A stretch of DNA of 64,000 nucleotides, from the NCBI GenBank assembly GCA_003971905.1, contig RSEE01000012.1, forward strand, positions 496,001 to 560,000, written 5' to 3'. Each line of letters starts with the position of its first letter. Position 1 is the stretch's first letter. Made by a program: the position numbers and the translations under genes. Source of the DNA: Moniliella sp. 'wahieum'. Lineage: Eukaryota; Basidiomycota; Moniliellomycetes; Moniliellales; Moniliellaceae. Below, piece after piece: positions 1-12,102 of the stretch. Under the pieces are notes generated by a model. It was not told the origin of the DNA. It made no database searches and worked only from the letters and a program-made list of their open reading frames with translations.

Positions 1-1165
1 CGCGACACCAGCAATGGCGAAGACGAAAGCCACAGGGAACATGCAATCGCGCCCCCACGCTTCCACCATCCAGAGACCGGGGGCAGTACAGACAAAGTTT
101 GACAGCACCAAGGATAATTGGGTTGCGTATGAGTCCTTGAGGCCGGCGTTGGCAAACACCTGATTGCCGTAAAAGAAGAAGTCTGGACGGAACATTGTGT
201 CAGTGGCTGATTTGGCAATGACATGCTGAGGAAAGTCTTATGAACGTACAGTTTCCGCAGCAGAGTTGCTGCCCCTCTGGAGGGCCATGCCCATGCATGT
301 CCGAGCAAGTCGAGTTCTCCAATTTGAAGCAGTCCACCCAGGTCTTCGGAGACGTTGGAAGCCTTTTCCTCCTCGATATTCCGAATGAGGTCATTGTATT
401 CGCATTCAACGTGAGGATCGTGATCCTCAACCGTCACACCGTGCATAACAGCAATTGTTTTCTTCGCTTCGTCGTAACAGCCCTTTTGTGCGCTAATGGT
501 GGGAGACTCGGGGGTCAGCAACGCTAGAGCACCCTGGAGAAGAGCAAATACGAAGCCGATTGCAGCCAAAACTCGCCACGACGCCGAATCGTGTTGCCCG
601 CATGTCGAGTCCCAATAGCAATGGCGTATGCCAGCAAAATACCGAGGGTAATTGCAAACTGGAAAAAACCTCCCATCATGCCGCGGATTTGCCGGGGCAT
701 GAGCTCGGACTGGTATACGGGTGCAAGGGCTGAAGACATGCCAATGCCGTAGCCTGACACCAATCGACCAATTCCGAATTGAACCCAAAGCTGACGGAGG
801 CTACTTTAATGATGCAGCCAAAGATGATCCAGAGAGCCGAGATCTGGACACTGTACTTAGTGCCTAAGCGATGTTGCCATATGTTGCCAGTAAGAGCGCC
901 GATACCACAACCATCGACATAAATCCCGTTATCAAGCCCTGGAGCCAAGGAGACCAGGCTTTCTGGTACTTCCCATCAGGATAGGTGGCAGCGCCTGTGG
1001 CAAGCGGCGCTGAAAATCTTCCATGGGGTACATACCTGCCATAATACCGGTTTCATGCCAAACTGTCTTCATCCATACATCAAAAAGATCATCAGTAGGA
1101 TGTTTTGCTGTGCTGGCGCACAAAAATGCAGCAGAAAAGAGTTTTACTGCGTCCGTTAAGTCCGG
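1..1165 (-). pseudogene. MFS sugar transporter, broken or frameshifted, 3' part outside window
   Basis: Reading leftward, pieces of a sugar-porter-family transporter appear in order but in different frames: an N-terminal stretch with GIMAGMYPMEDFQRR (near 1045), then GCGIGALTGNIWQHRLGTKY (about 900), RLVSGYGIGMSSALAPVYQ followed by SELMPRQIRGM (about 760-680), a membrane segment FFQFAITLGILLAYAIA (about 640), and the loop after helix 6 around 430-300. The segment order and the PVYQSELMPRQIRG sugar-porter signature identify the family; the substrate cannot be told. At least three frame changes occur in about 1 kb. Errors of the same kind affect intact-looking genes elsewhere in this window, so it may be a live gene with sequence errors or a real pseudogene. 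The start codon is not resolved. Confidence 0.65.
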
Positions 1166-4100
1166 CACCATAGTCACCAGGGTGACCAGGTGGACCATGA
1201 TGCCGACAGAAGTGCCCCCGATCTCATGGTGAATCAGACAGTTGACAGCAAAAATGGGAAGGCGATTAGAGGAGAGTGAAGGCCTCAAAAGAGGAGCTTT
1301 TTTCGTAGGGTTTCGTTATAGTGGTGAGAGAAGGCGGAAAGATGTTGCGGATGGGGTAAGAAGGATGGTTCGGCCCCGGCGGTTTCCATTTATACACTCC
1401 AATGATTTGTATACAAGAGAGAGAATATTGACTAACCATATCAGTCCATATGATTGGAACTGTCGAGCCTAATGTATGCGGCCATATCCTTGGCAGTCAT
1501 TTGCGGGTCTCTATAGGTTCTATTAGTCACTCACTAGGTCAGGAACAGCCTCGTCACAAACAGCAGTGTTTTGGGTGGGGAGATGCAAGCTGCACCAGAC
1601 CGCAACACTGCGGCAACTGTGCTGCACCCCGGAAAATCATACGGAGCCCCACTATGCTCCGGGTTGGAGACCCAATCCCATCTTCGCCTCTGTCTCCATG
1701 TGTATGTGCCACATGCTGCACTGTACCTGTGTCCCGGTTCCAACACACAGTGGGTTGCATCAGTCTTGTCTCGCTCCACGAGCTCACTATTGTAACTCCC
1801 GCGAGCTACTCTTGTACCCCCCTCCAGCAACCAGCAACGGCTCTTCGGCAGCCTTCTGCAGCACATTGCAAGGTGCGGGGAGCTGCATTATGGTGCCACC
1901 CCCCCGAAAAGGTCTTCGGTTGACGAGTCAATATTCAATGAACTAAATTGGTGCTCCCCAGGCCTGCTGCTGCATATATATAGGCGCATAGCCCTGCTAC
2001 ACGTCCCGCGGCAGTCGCACCGCCCTACTTTGCACACAGCTCGCATCGGGTCAGTGGCCTTATGCGGCCCTTTCATTGAGCGTCTCACTCATACCGTCGG
2101 CGCCGTAGCAATTTAATGATCACCGACCCATGGGGGCAGTTTAGCCTCTGTCTATATTCCCGTCTCCTCAATAAAAGTACGGAAAACATCCGAAGACCGC
2201 GGTCACCTGGTCTCAGATCTCACAACTCTTCGGAACTCTGCGCCTAAGCCGACCCGTTTACCCGGCATGTGTTGTTTGTTAGGGCCAACAACCCCGTTTA
2301 GGGAACAGGGGGAGAATCCAGGAGATCAGGACCCTCTGGTGCCCGTCATTCGTTCCCATATCCGAGGTTGCGTAAAAAACAGAAAAATTGTGTGTCGCTT
2401 TGTACGTCACGCGTCACATGTCACGCGTCATATAACGGCTCGTAACGCGTAAGGCCTAAGGCTGTCAAATGTCACGTGGCATGTCTTTTCACTGCACGCA
2501 GTCCAGCAACATCTCGGTGATATGATTCCGCTTCTCCAGCGAGAGGAATGGTGGAAGGTGGAACGGGGGCTACGGTGGCGACGATGTAACGGTGGCTTCA
2601 GTGGCGAGCGAGCAGACCGCGGTCCGTAGGCCCGGTGGTCCCCTCGTGCGTATAATAGTAGTAGAGGGCTTTCTCATCGATCATCATAAGAACGACTTCC
2701 ATCAGTACATCATCACTGATGCAATGGGTTAGTAGTTTTTCATTTAGACTTCCTGCTTAATATAGTTGTCAAGTAGTAGCCAGTCTTCCTGACTTATTAA
2801 ACCCTCCTTGTACAGACCAGCTTGGGGCGATCTCCTGAGGCCCAAGGAGAAAGTGTGAGCCATCTCGTATGTGCGGCGGAACGGCTCATCCAAGCATGCA
2901 CTCACACAGGGATAATGTTCTTGGAGACCAACACAGATATTTTACTATATTACTAGATGTATTACTAGTAGATGAGGGACATAGTGAAATCGATCCGTGG
3001 AGGAATACCTGTGGTCTTGTATACACCACAGTTCAAAAACAGAGTCCTGGCGTGTCAACCGGTAAAACCGGCCATTGGCCAAAAAGGATATAATCGATCA
3101 CAGAATGTCACACGTCACATGTGTCACATGTCACAGCCGGCCAGATCTCAGAAGCCAGTCACTCTAGTCACTTCTTCCGAGGTCACACTGACCTTTTTAT
3201 TCTGACCACATGGAACACTTACCCTGCCTTTATCTCAACCCTCTTTTGTTTTGACCTATAGTAGTACCGCCACTCCAGGCTACTCTCCCCTTCTTTTTCT
3301 TCGATTCAGAGCCATTTGCCGTCCACCTAACAGCTAGCACCTGTCTTTCTTCTACCCATTGTGCGACACTGTACTTGGGACTTCGTTGGAGAACCACACG
3401 ACCATTATTCCGTCCATCACCACACCTTCGGAGTTGCTGAATTCATATACTTAGTAGCATTTGCACAATTTTCGACAGGAATAAACAGAAACGCCGCAGG
3501 CGTACTCATTCGACGTGCGCGGTTATGCTTGTGCCGACCCCATCCGGAAGCCGATGGCGTCGCCAGGAGACGTCTCAATACCCATTGGGGATCCCGCAAT
3601 TCGATTCTAAACCGGAGGTAGCATGAGGGTGCATATCATCGTTGCTGATGTATGGAAATGTTAGCACGAAAAATACACTCTGTTTGACAAAATTAGAGCT
3701 TTGAGTCCCTGCCACCTTTTGCTTTCTGTAGAACATCAGTGCATCAGAGAGTAGGTAGTTTTGATGGTGCATTGCATTGAACATGAACTACAGAGGCTGG
3801 AGATATTCCCGCCCTCCATACGACGGAATATTGTGCACGGAATGAACGAAGAATCCGGGCTTGTGGGCTACCGGCGCCAACACCAGTGTGGCGTCACACT
3901 TTCGCGAGAGATCATATCCTGCATTCTACCCTCCATTGCATCTACTGTATAGGGTTAAGAAAAAACCCCGCCAATATGACGAACAACCTCTCGACCAAGT
4001 ATATACACTAATGTATACTAATGAGACCATCACAGATTCAGGAGACTGCGAACTTCGATAAAGGGCCCCTTTGGTCAGTTCGTACAACTCTGTGCAGTGG

Positions 4101-5699
4101 GGACCGGTACAAGCATATATGCTCCTTCACCTGCTCCCCTAAACTATTCCCCGCTTTCAATTCAGTCAGTATATCCTATGGAGCTGTTGGGTATTTGCAA
4201 AGGATGCCTGCGTGGGCTGACCCTTGTGGTCTCGTTACTCCTTCTTCACGGCAAGGTTTATCTCATACAGTTGGCTGATTCATAATTGTCCAAAAACACC
4301 CTCTCCGTCTGTTCTTTTCTCTCTATACTACTACTCCATCCCACAGTATGTCTTGTCACTCGATGTCTCCTTATCGACCTTATCGACCTTTATCAATTTT
4401 CTGTATTGCTCATCCACATATACAACCACGAGATAGGCCAAGGGCTGTGACCCACAAAGGCCAATAATTAAAAGCTGAGGAGAGTGTCCATTAGGGCCGC
4501 TCTGAGAGATATATGAGACCAAATCTTACCATTATTTTCACGTTTGTGATATATATGACAGCAAGGATAGCTAGCTGCGAGCCATCAGCGCGTGCGCGTG
4601 CGCAACCTTTTCTTCGTTCTCTCGTTCCAAAATGACGCACATGCCGTCTCCCTTTCTCGCGACCACATTTCCCCTTTCCATGCCTTTTTTATACTCGACT
4701 TTTGATACTTGAATCAATACATACTCACTGTGGTTATAATGGTAATTGATCCTACTAGAGACAAGATGTCTCATGATCGTGTCCTTGTGTCGCTTCATTG
4801 AAGCTTCACCGGTCACCACAGTAGCGTCCGCGTCACCTGCCATAACACTGAGCAAAAATAACGTTAGGTCAATCTCAGTATCTGTTCCCTTTTTTGGCCT
4901 CTGAAACGAATGTCCTGCCTCCTTCTCCTCATTTGCCAGGAATTATGCCAGCTCGAAAGGACGAGCTCGGCCCACGCGGCTATCGCTGACGCGCGTTTGA
5001 GAGTCAGTTCCTCTTCAAAAACACAACACATTTTTTAGGCTATATATAGGTGGTCAAAAGAAAAAAGGCGCCTTATTTATCGGGTCTTCTTCCTGTTTCC
5101 CATCACAGGTCCCAACGTGAGACCTGTTGGCTTTCCTTCTCTCTCTCGAGGGCTCAGTCTCAGTCTCTGTGAGGATGTATAACGGGGAGCATGACGAAAG
5201 GCATTATTGTAACCCGCCATCGCTCTTCCCCCGTCGGCTGTGAGCCTCAGCTACTAAGTATATAGCTCAACAGTGGAAGACGAGAGTGGTGTGATGGTGT
5301 GCGCCCAGGCCCAGAGCTCAATGTCAATGTGCAAACTGTAATACATGCAGCTGTGTCATTGCTGCTCGGTCGCTTGATAGCACAGAGCACGGATGCTTGC
5401 GCAGGACCGAGCGACACTGCTGCCTCCGGCATGGCCGCAGTGGTAGGGGGGGTAAAGCTTAAAGATGCGAGAGGTCAGATTCAAGATCCAAGACAGGCGT
5501 AGGCCTCGGAAAACCCGTTTTTGAAATATTGGAACCGCGTATCCACCACTGGCCATGGGGCAGGTGGATGTGGCACAGGGCGCTGATGATCTAAGTATGC
5601 CGCAGCTGGTAGGCCAGCGTGTAGCTTGAAGCTTCAATCCCACCCCGCCACCTTCATCGCATCAACGTGGCCGCCGTGCCCTCCTACAGCGCAGACGTC
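1166..5699. other. 4.5 kb gene-poor region
   Basis: No open frame here resembles a known protein. The stretch is more AT-rich than the coding parts. It has TATA-like patches (near 1972 and 5042) and CACATG/CACGTG-rich words around 2405-2475 and 3105-3135. A repeat shared with 39.6 kb lies at 2533-2647. The last few hundred bases are the upstream region of the F-box gene and contain one GCTTGAAGCTTC word near 5625. Solo LTRs or other old insertions could be hidden here, but none can be bounded by eye. Confidence 0.5.
2533..2647. repeat. dispersed repeat, copy 1 (partner at 39563-39674)
   Basis: Both copies begin with TCTCCAG, pass through a GGTGG/ACGGTGG-rich stretch, and end in the same 24 bases, whose core is GTAGGCCCGGTGGTCCCC. 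The central part differs by small indels. No coding capacity is visible. A non-autonomous element or fragment is possible. Confidence 0.6.
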
Positions 5700-7826
5700 A
5701 TGGCCGTCGACTTTCTTACTGCGCTTCCGCCCGAAGTCTCAGTCGCCATTCTCTCTCCGGAGTGCTTGCCCCAACCGACATTCGCCGTATAGCCTCGGTC
5801 AGCAAAGCGTGGGCCAACCTGGCGCACTTTCCGCACCTGTGGCGGACGCTCGCACTACGCTGGGGCGTGGCGGAGCGGCCAGCAGAGGGGGGTGAGCCCA
5901 GGTTAACAGCTGATACCGTGGCGCAACTTTATGCGATAGGGAACCCACCTTTGTCTCCCGAGATGCCTTCGGCCGGACCTTTTCCGCCTACCCTGTTGGA
6001 CGATTGGCGCATGGTGGTGGGCTTGATGGACCTGCGGAACATGCAGTGGACTGGTCGGTCACTGAATGGGGATGAGATGGAGATGCATCACTTCGAAGAG
6101 GTGGGCGTACTTTCTCTGCAGAGTCTCCGTTGACGTCGGTGTCCCGGCAGATGCTCGTCTGTCTGGCAGCCCCTACCGATGCTGGACTTTTGGCGTTTCA
6201 AAGTCTTGCCCGAAGCTCAAGCTGCCGTGGCTACGACGACCTCACCTGGTGGGCTTTACGTTTTGCCATTGAATGGGTCACCCACCGTGCGCCTTGTCTC
6301 CGCTTATGGTTCCTCCCCACTCTCACCTAGAGGCCGATGGAAGTTGGATGGCTTTTAGCGGCAGGGGGGGATATACGCGATGAAGCTGATCCCACCGCCG
6401 AGCACCCTTCAGGGTTGACGGCACAGAATCCTGGTTGGACCTTTAGCAGCGCCACACAAGTAACGTCCGCTATCGGGGGCGGTGACCAGGCGTATGCCTT
6501 CCGTCTCAAGAAGGGTATCTTGGCCACTTATACCTTGCTCAAGAAGGCGTACTTTGGGACTGGAGCGGGATGATCCAGCTGAGCGCGTTGAGCCGTTATG
6601 TGTGATGGACTTGGAGGAGGTACCCATCGAGATGGGTACCTACATTGACTTTGATGATGAATACCTGTTTCTTGCCGGGATGCTTTCGCGTGGCCTGACG
6701 GATGTATATGCGATTAGTCGGCACGACACCTCGCCGCGACGTTTTGTCTGGAGCTTGGTGCGCGGACCCTTACCCTTGGCCACCGACGAAGAGCGTCGCC
6801 AAGCTGGCTGGCCTCCACGACCTGCAGAAGTGACGCGCAAGTTTATGCGACTGCATTTCCCCCACTGGAAACGGGCTTCGTTCCATGATCCTGGAATTGG
6901 CATTCCAGGCTGCTTCCATGGTGTGACACGTTCGTTGATGACCATTATGGGGGCGGATCCCTTAGCAAGGGTACGTTGCCACTCTTCTTTTGTTTCTTTT
7001 GATCATGGGGACTGACCCCTGTTTTTAGGGAAGTTGGGCGGCGTCCTCGCGTGTCGCTCCCACAGAACCATGGGAAGCAGTGCACATGGACGAACCAACC
7101 GGCACCTTGGTCATGCTGAACAAGTGCACTATGGCCATTCTACGTGACTACCGCCGCCTCTTTAAGGAGCCTGGATACCAGCTTGAATTAGAGGCGTACG
7201 TGGATCTGAGCCATCCGCTTGGAACGCCCCCCGAAGATGTCTCCTTCTCCGATGAGGAAGACGAAGCAGAGCATGAGTGGCAGTACGACAATGCGGCGGG
7301 GCAAGAGACTGGGACGTGGGACCAGTCTGGTACTACATTTCCCCACAGCGATTGTCGAGCTGCGCTCAGTGTGGAAAATGGGCGTGCGCTGATCGTCAAC
7401 CAGGCCCCAATGATCGTTGATTTTTCTCATCTCCCAACATGCCCGGAGGAGTTGCGGGTGAGTTTGTTGTGGCCACGGCCGGGGATGCCGCGTGCCTCTT
7501 CAAGCGACAAAGACGGCATGTACACACTGCCCGATGTGGGGGCGTACCAATTCTCAACGTGCGCCATGATCGCTCCGTCGGGGAATCAGCTGTATGTGTT
7601 GCGCTCGGTCGAGGACTTGGAACAGCGCTCGGCCGAAGACTTGGATCAGCACTCGGTCGAAGATCCCTCGGATATGGACATGTACCATCTGATTGAGCAG
7701 TGGGACTTTACGCCCCCTCTGACCGCTCGGGCACAGAAACCGAGCCCCCCTACCCAGCTCCGTGGATGGGGGCGCCAGCAAGTTGAAAGCATACGGCCTA
7801 GGCCGGATCCGGCATCTCGTATTTGA
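5700..7826 (+). CDS. F-box protein
   Basis: The ATG at 5700 opens an F-box: LTALPPEVSVAIL, then, after a frame slip, DIRRIASVSKAWANLAHFPH followed by LWRTLALRWG. F-box proteins recruit substrates to SCF ubiquitin ligases through Skp1; the target is unknown. The rest, about 600 residues, has no repeat type I recognise. A clear 58-nt intron lies at 6971-7028 (GTACGT donor, CTGAC near 7010, TTTTTAG acceptor), and splicing it joins exons in frame. Two or more further frame slips lie between 6120 and 6560. The C-terminus has an acidic patch (about 7240-7280) and an E-D-L-x-Q-x-S-x-E-D-L repeat at 7605-7670. It converges with the next gene, 170 bases apart stop to stop. Confidence 0.75.
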
Positions 7827-7995
7827 TCCGAGGGAGAGGAAGAGTAAGCAACAGGCTGAGATAGCATGTGGTTGAAAATGCAGAGGGTATCGTTCCTTTA
7901 ACCAGCGAGATCAGAAAAGGGTGAAGCACCATCTATTCACAGAAAGGATGTGTGCAATCAACTGATGGGAACAAAGCCAGTGGCCTTTCCCTCTA

Positions 7996-8920
7996 TTAGC
8001 GGTTCTTCGCACCCGTCGGGACTGCCCAGTGGACATGAGGGGTCATGACCAACGTAGAGGCAAGACTGGGCGTGGGCACACTAGCACGCGTGATCGGCCC
8101 ACATTCCAAAGAGGATACCGAGGAGCCCGATGGCGCACTCCCCCGCAATTCATCGCTCTGGTCCAGCGGAGTAAAGGAAAAAGTATGAGCGCAAGTAGAT
8201 ACTGGAGACCTATGCGTCGTATGGACCGATGATGCAGATGGACTGGTCGGGCTGACCAACGCGTCCACCGAACTGGAGATGGCCGTGCTGACCTGAGGGG
8301 AAAAGTGCAATGCGCGGTGCGGTGCGGAGGAGGCAGATGCGCTGGAACTAGAGCGAGAGCGATATCGCGACTGAGGACGCGAATGCGAGGCAGATTGCAT
8401 GCGCAACTCGGTAAGAGCGGCAGAGATGGGGTCAAGGGAGGGATGGTGCGGATGGGCGTGGCTTGCACCTAGGAGTTGATGGTATCGAGGTTGACTGATG
8501 GTGTAGGGATCTACGGACGCGCGACTTTGTCTCACGGTTCGTACGGTGCCGGGGCGAGCGAAGGAGGGGGGAGCAGGGTGGCGTTGCGCGCGGGAGCCAG
8601 CGCGCGAGCGCCGAAGGGCGGGAGAGACTTGGCCTTGGGGGGTAGGCAATCGGGCGAGAGGTTGGTGGGCAGAGGCGAGCGCCGAGGGATGCAACCAATC
8701 CAGATGGGGGTGAGGGCGGGGAGTTGCCCCTGGACGACAGACCAGTTGGGCACCGGTGTGGGCGCTGAGCCGCGAGGGGTCGGGGGGGACCGAGGGCGAT
8801 GTGGCCTAGACTGGCAAAGAGTGTGTCGCGCAGGTCCTGGATTGCATGGCCGCGATCGCCGGCATGGATGGACTGGAAGGAGCGACTGAGGCAGTCGACG
8901 TCGTCGACGACAGCAGCCAT
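7996..8920 (-). CDS. Ser/Pro-rich protein of unknown function
   Basis: A minus-strand frame with strong codon bias runs from about 8920, beginning MAAVVDDVDCLSRSFQSIHA. It continues after one or two frame slips through a Pro-rich section and a Ser/His/Arg-rich section to a stop at 7996-7998 (end: HVHWAVPTGAKNR). The N-terminal 40 residues look folded and helical; the rest is low complexity. The ATG at 8920 is the first in frame, but the same frame continues upstream with protein-like sequence (LLSAITISRW), so the true start may be about 90 bases further out. I do not recognise the family. It shares a divergent 1.2-kb promoter region with the YOP1-like gene. Confidence 0.55.
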
Positions 8921-9119
8921 AGCCCAGCGGGAGATGGTGATGGCGGATAGGAGGCGAGCAGCGGGCGCGCCAGGGGAGAGACGAGGGGGAGCGATGTGGG
9001 CTCATCGCATCGACATGGCGCCAGCCCGCCAGCGCCTGCACTCTGCCCGAACAAAACAGACGATCGGGTCAGAGCAAGCCCCGAGGCGCAATCGGCCTGC
9101 GCTGCTGTGCTGCCCCGGA

Positions 9120-9990
9120 TGCACCGCATGCGCATGTCACATGTGCGCACATGCCACATCATGCATGCATCATGCATCACAGCTCTGCCGCGCACATGCA
9201 CACTGGCCCGCGCGCACCCCCGCCTTCTGCCGGAGCATACCGGGCCCGTGCTTCAAGCCAGGTTCCTCCACACTGCTCCCCGGCCGCGGCGGTACCTGTT
9301 CCTGCTCGCCCGCCGCCATCTGAGACCGAGCCATCTGAGATCTGAGATCAGCGCAGCGGCAATTATTAAATGTGCCGCTGTCCGATCCACTCAGTAGTCA
9401 TGGTCATGCGTCACACCGCCACGCCGTCACATGCATATCAACGGGTGTCAACATGTCAATGTCAATGTCACCTCAGGTGACCGGTGACCGGTGACGACCG
9501 GTGACCGACCCACGGCCAACAATTTGATCATTCTGGCTTGTTGGAAGGCTACCAAGTACTAACGCTTAAATGATGTTGTGCTTACGGCGCTGAGGTGCTT
9601 GCGTATGCCGGCGCTACCATCCTATGGAACTGAGTTCGGAGTGACATTGAGGAGCATGTGCGAGGGATCCGAATCGGGTCTGGAAGCCGCGGGGGCTGGA
9701 CGGTGCTGTGTGCGCTGGAAGCTACTCATCACAACTAAGCTGAGGGCGCTGAGCTGAGGCACAGATGTTGCATGATGCATGATGTATGCACCTGATGCAT
9801 GATGCAGGCTGCAGGCTGTGCTCTGCTGTGCTGCATGCTGCGATGCGATGCGATGCGATGCGAGAGGATGCGATTCGCCCATGCAAGTTCCCAATGATAT
9901 CACCCATCATGCAGACCGTCGACCATCGGCCATCGGATGGAGATATGAGTCTGACGCGATGACGTAGCCCCGCTGCCTGCGCTTTGCCTG
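9120..9990. repeat. palindromic repeat island between divergent genes
   Basis: The island contains CATCATGCATGCATCATGCATC words (about 9155-9180), a mirror version near 9768-9808, a GCGAT tandem run (about 9838-9870), TCAATG and CCGGTGA repeats (9445-9510), and a TCTGAGATCTGAGATC word near 9337. It fills the spacer between the 5' ends of the Ser/Pro-rich gene and the YOP1-like gene. Similar words recur upstream of many genes in this window. Confidence 0.7.
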
Positions 9991-10085
9991 CCTGTCGATG
10001 TCTGGACCTCCCTGCGCTGTTGCTCTCTGGCCCACCGCCACCACCGTCTCCCTCTTGCTCGCATCCTCCTCGCCCTCTATCCGCC

Positions 10086-11109
10086 ATGAGCCAGCTGGTC
10101 AACGACCATTACACCCGCGCCTCCGCTGCCCTCCAGCCGCACTATCAAAAGGCGAAGCCCTACCTGGCCAAGGGCCACAGCAAGCTCCAGCCCTACCTTG
10201 CCCCCATTGACCAGGAGCTCGCCCGCTTCCCTGCGCTCAACAAGCTGGAGCAGCGAACGGGCGTACCCAAAGCTTACGTTGGCCTGGCGGTTTTCTTCCT
10301 CTTTGGCGGTATGTATCCAATGTGTCCCACGCATGTGCCTTTTCTGAACAGGCGACGCCGTGGCGAGCAGCAGCTGACCTGTGCCTCAATCTGTTGATTG
10401 CCAGTTCATCTTTTTCAACATCTGTGCCTCCTTCCTGACCAATGCGCTGGGCTTTGCCATCCCTGCGTATTACTCGCTCAAGGCGCTTCAGACACCGTCG
10501 CCCAACGACGACACTCAGTGGCTGACATACTGGAGCGTCTTTGGTTTCTTCAGCGTGCTCGAAGGGTTGGGGGACCAGGTGGTGTATTGGTTCCCCTTCT
10601 ACTATACCTTCAAGGCCCTCTTCCTCGTTTGGCTCATGCTACCCCAAACCCAGGGGGCCAAGATTGTGTACGCCAACGTCCTGCGCCCCATCTTGTTCAA
10701 AGCGCCCAAGGGCACACTGCCGGCCGGCTACTACTCGAAATCCGCCACTTCTTCGGCTGTGCCCTCCAAGCCCGTGCCCACAGTTCCGTCGACCACCACA
10801 TACTCAGCCGCCCCGGCGACCGCGCCTGCCATTCCGCCCCGCGCCTCGGCCACGTCGACCGCCATTCCCTCTGCGCCTGTGAGCAGCCACTACAGCTCGC
10901 TTGCCTCCGTTCCTTCCGCTGCGGCCGCGACCCATGCTGCTTCCGGCGTGCACCCCCAGGCTGCCGCTGCCCAGGCTGTCCAGGCTGCCCAGCGCGCCCA
11001 TGAGCTTGACGGCGTTGCGGGCCACATCCCGCCTGACCTCAACGCCACCGTTGACGCTTTGGCCCATGGCGACTTTGTCACTGCCGAATCTACCAACCCC
11101 TTCCGTTAA
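10086..11109 (+). CDS. YOP1: TB2/DP1/HVA22 family ER-shaping protein (Yop1/REEP-like)
   Basis: The ATG at 10086 starts a 74-residue lead-in ending LEQRTGVPKAYV, the classic entry to the TB2/DP1/HVA22 domain. After an intron come FFNICASFLTNALGFAIPAY, YSLKAL, WLTYWSVFGFFSVLE and WLMLPQTQGAKIVY, all hallmarks of Yop1. Yop1 inserts hairpins into the ER membrane and stabilises tubules with reticulons. The domain ends near residue 190; a further 130 residues rich in Ala/Pro/Ser/Thr form a tail not found in budding-yeast Yop1 (180 residues). The intron is 10309-10404 (GTATGT, CTGAC near 10374, CCAG). Strict GT-AG splicing leaves the exons one frame off, so a base error near the donor is likely. It is convergent with the PH-domain gene. 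Confidence 0.88.
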
Positions 11110-12102
11110 ACGCAACAGTGCGCACGAGCGAATTGCAAGTGCGCAACTAAGGACGAAAGAGATCTCGTTCTACCTCCCTTACTCCACCTTGCGGAATGTC
11201 GTATGCATAAATGCATGCAAGACCAACATTTCTTTCTCCTTTCATGCCGTTTCCGATGCCTCAACCCCCCGCCTCCCCCGTCTGCTTTCTGTTTCTTGCT
11301 CTCTTTTGCTCTTTGACCTGCGTTCCATTGTCAATTAGAATGGTTTTGTTTCCCGTTGATCGTCCGTTGGATGAAGAGGTCTACCTAGCGGGCTCGGCCG
11401 CTCCCACCAGACTCTGCAGTGCACCCTGAGGCGTCGACCAAGAAACTAGCCTTGGGTGGGGGATGGGCACGAACGAAACGAGGGGAGAAGCAGCAAAGGG
11501 CATGTTCTGAATTTCAAGTCCGTGCGGAACCAAATGGTGCGAAGGAGACACAAGGTAGAACCAAACGACGGGGAAAGAGGGCAGGATGAGCCTGTAAAAG
11601 AGAGTGCGGAGAAGCACGAAGAGAGAAGCAGACGGAGGGCGAGGGGGGGGGGCAGGAGACCAAAGCAGGTACAACGATGGGAAGAAGGATAGGGCGCGGT
11701 GGGACAAGCAAAGATGAGGCGAGTGAGATGAGGTGACGGGCGGGAAAGGGGAGCGTACCGTACGTACAGGCACCAGACACATAGAAGACGCCCAGTCGGA
11801 CTTACCTGGGCAGCAGCTGACATGTCGCCAAGGCAGACTCATGAACAAAATCGAGCAAAACTGACACGAATGGAGAAAAACAAAGGCGAGGTCGAAAGGC
11901 AAAGGCGACACCGCAAACCACACCACTTTCGCTGCCCCACGCAATTGTGAACAAGACTCCTCCTAAATATCGCATCCTCCCGGCCGGATGCGTCCACAGG
12001 AAAGGCGAACAGAGGTTGGACAAAACCCAGGAGCGGGTCCAGGCGAGAAGTAGAAGAGTTTCACCCCATGTGCCTGTTGAACGTGCGCCAGCAAAGCACA
12101 AC
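11110..12102. other. spacer between convergent genes
   Basis: This lies 3' to both the YOP1-like gene and the PH-domain gene. It is purine/pyrimidine-skewed, with long GA-rich stretches on the plus strand (11480-11720). No gene and none of the palindromic words found upstream of genes are seen. It presumably holds both 3' UTRs. Confidence 0.6.

Noticed and set aside
1450-1946. Overlapping frames on both strands near 1.5-1.9 kb
   Set aside because: All frames are open only because of Cys/Pro/Thr-rich composition; no conserved motif in any of them.
11381-11944. Pyrimidine-rich minus-strand frame with many Ser/Pro/Phe
   Set aside because: It lies in the 3'-3' spacer, is low complexity, and has no recognisable domain.
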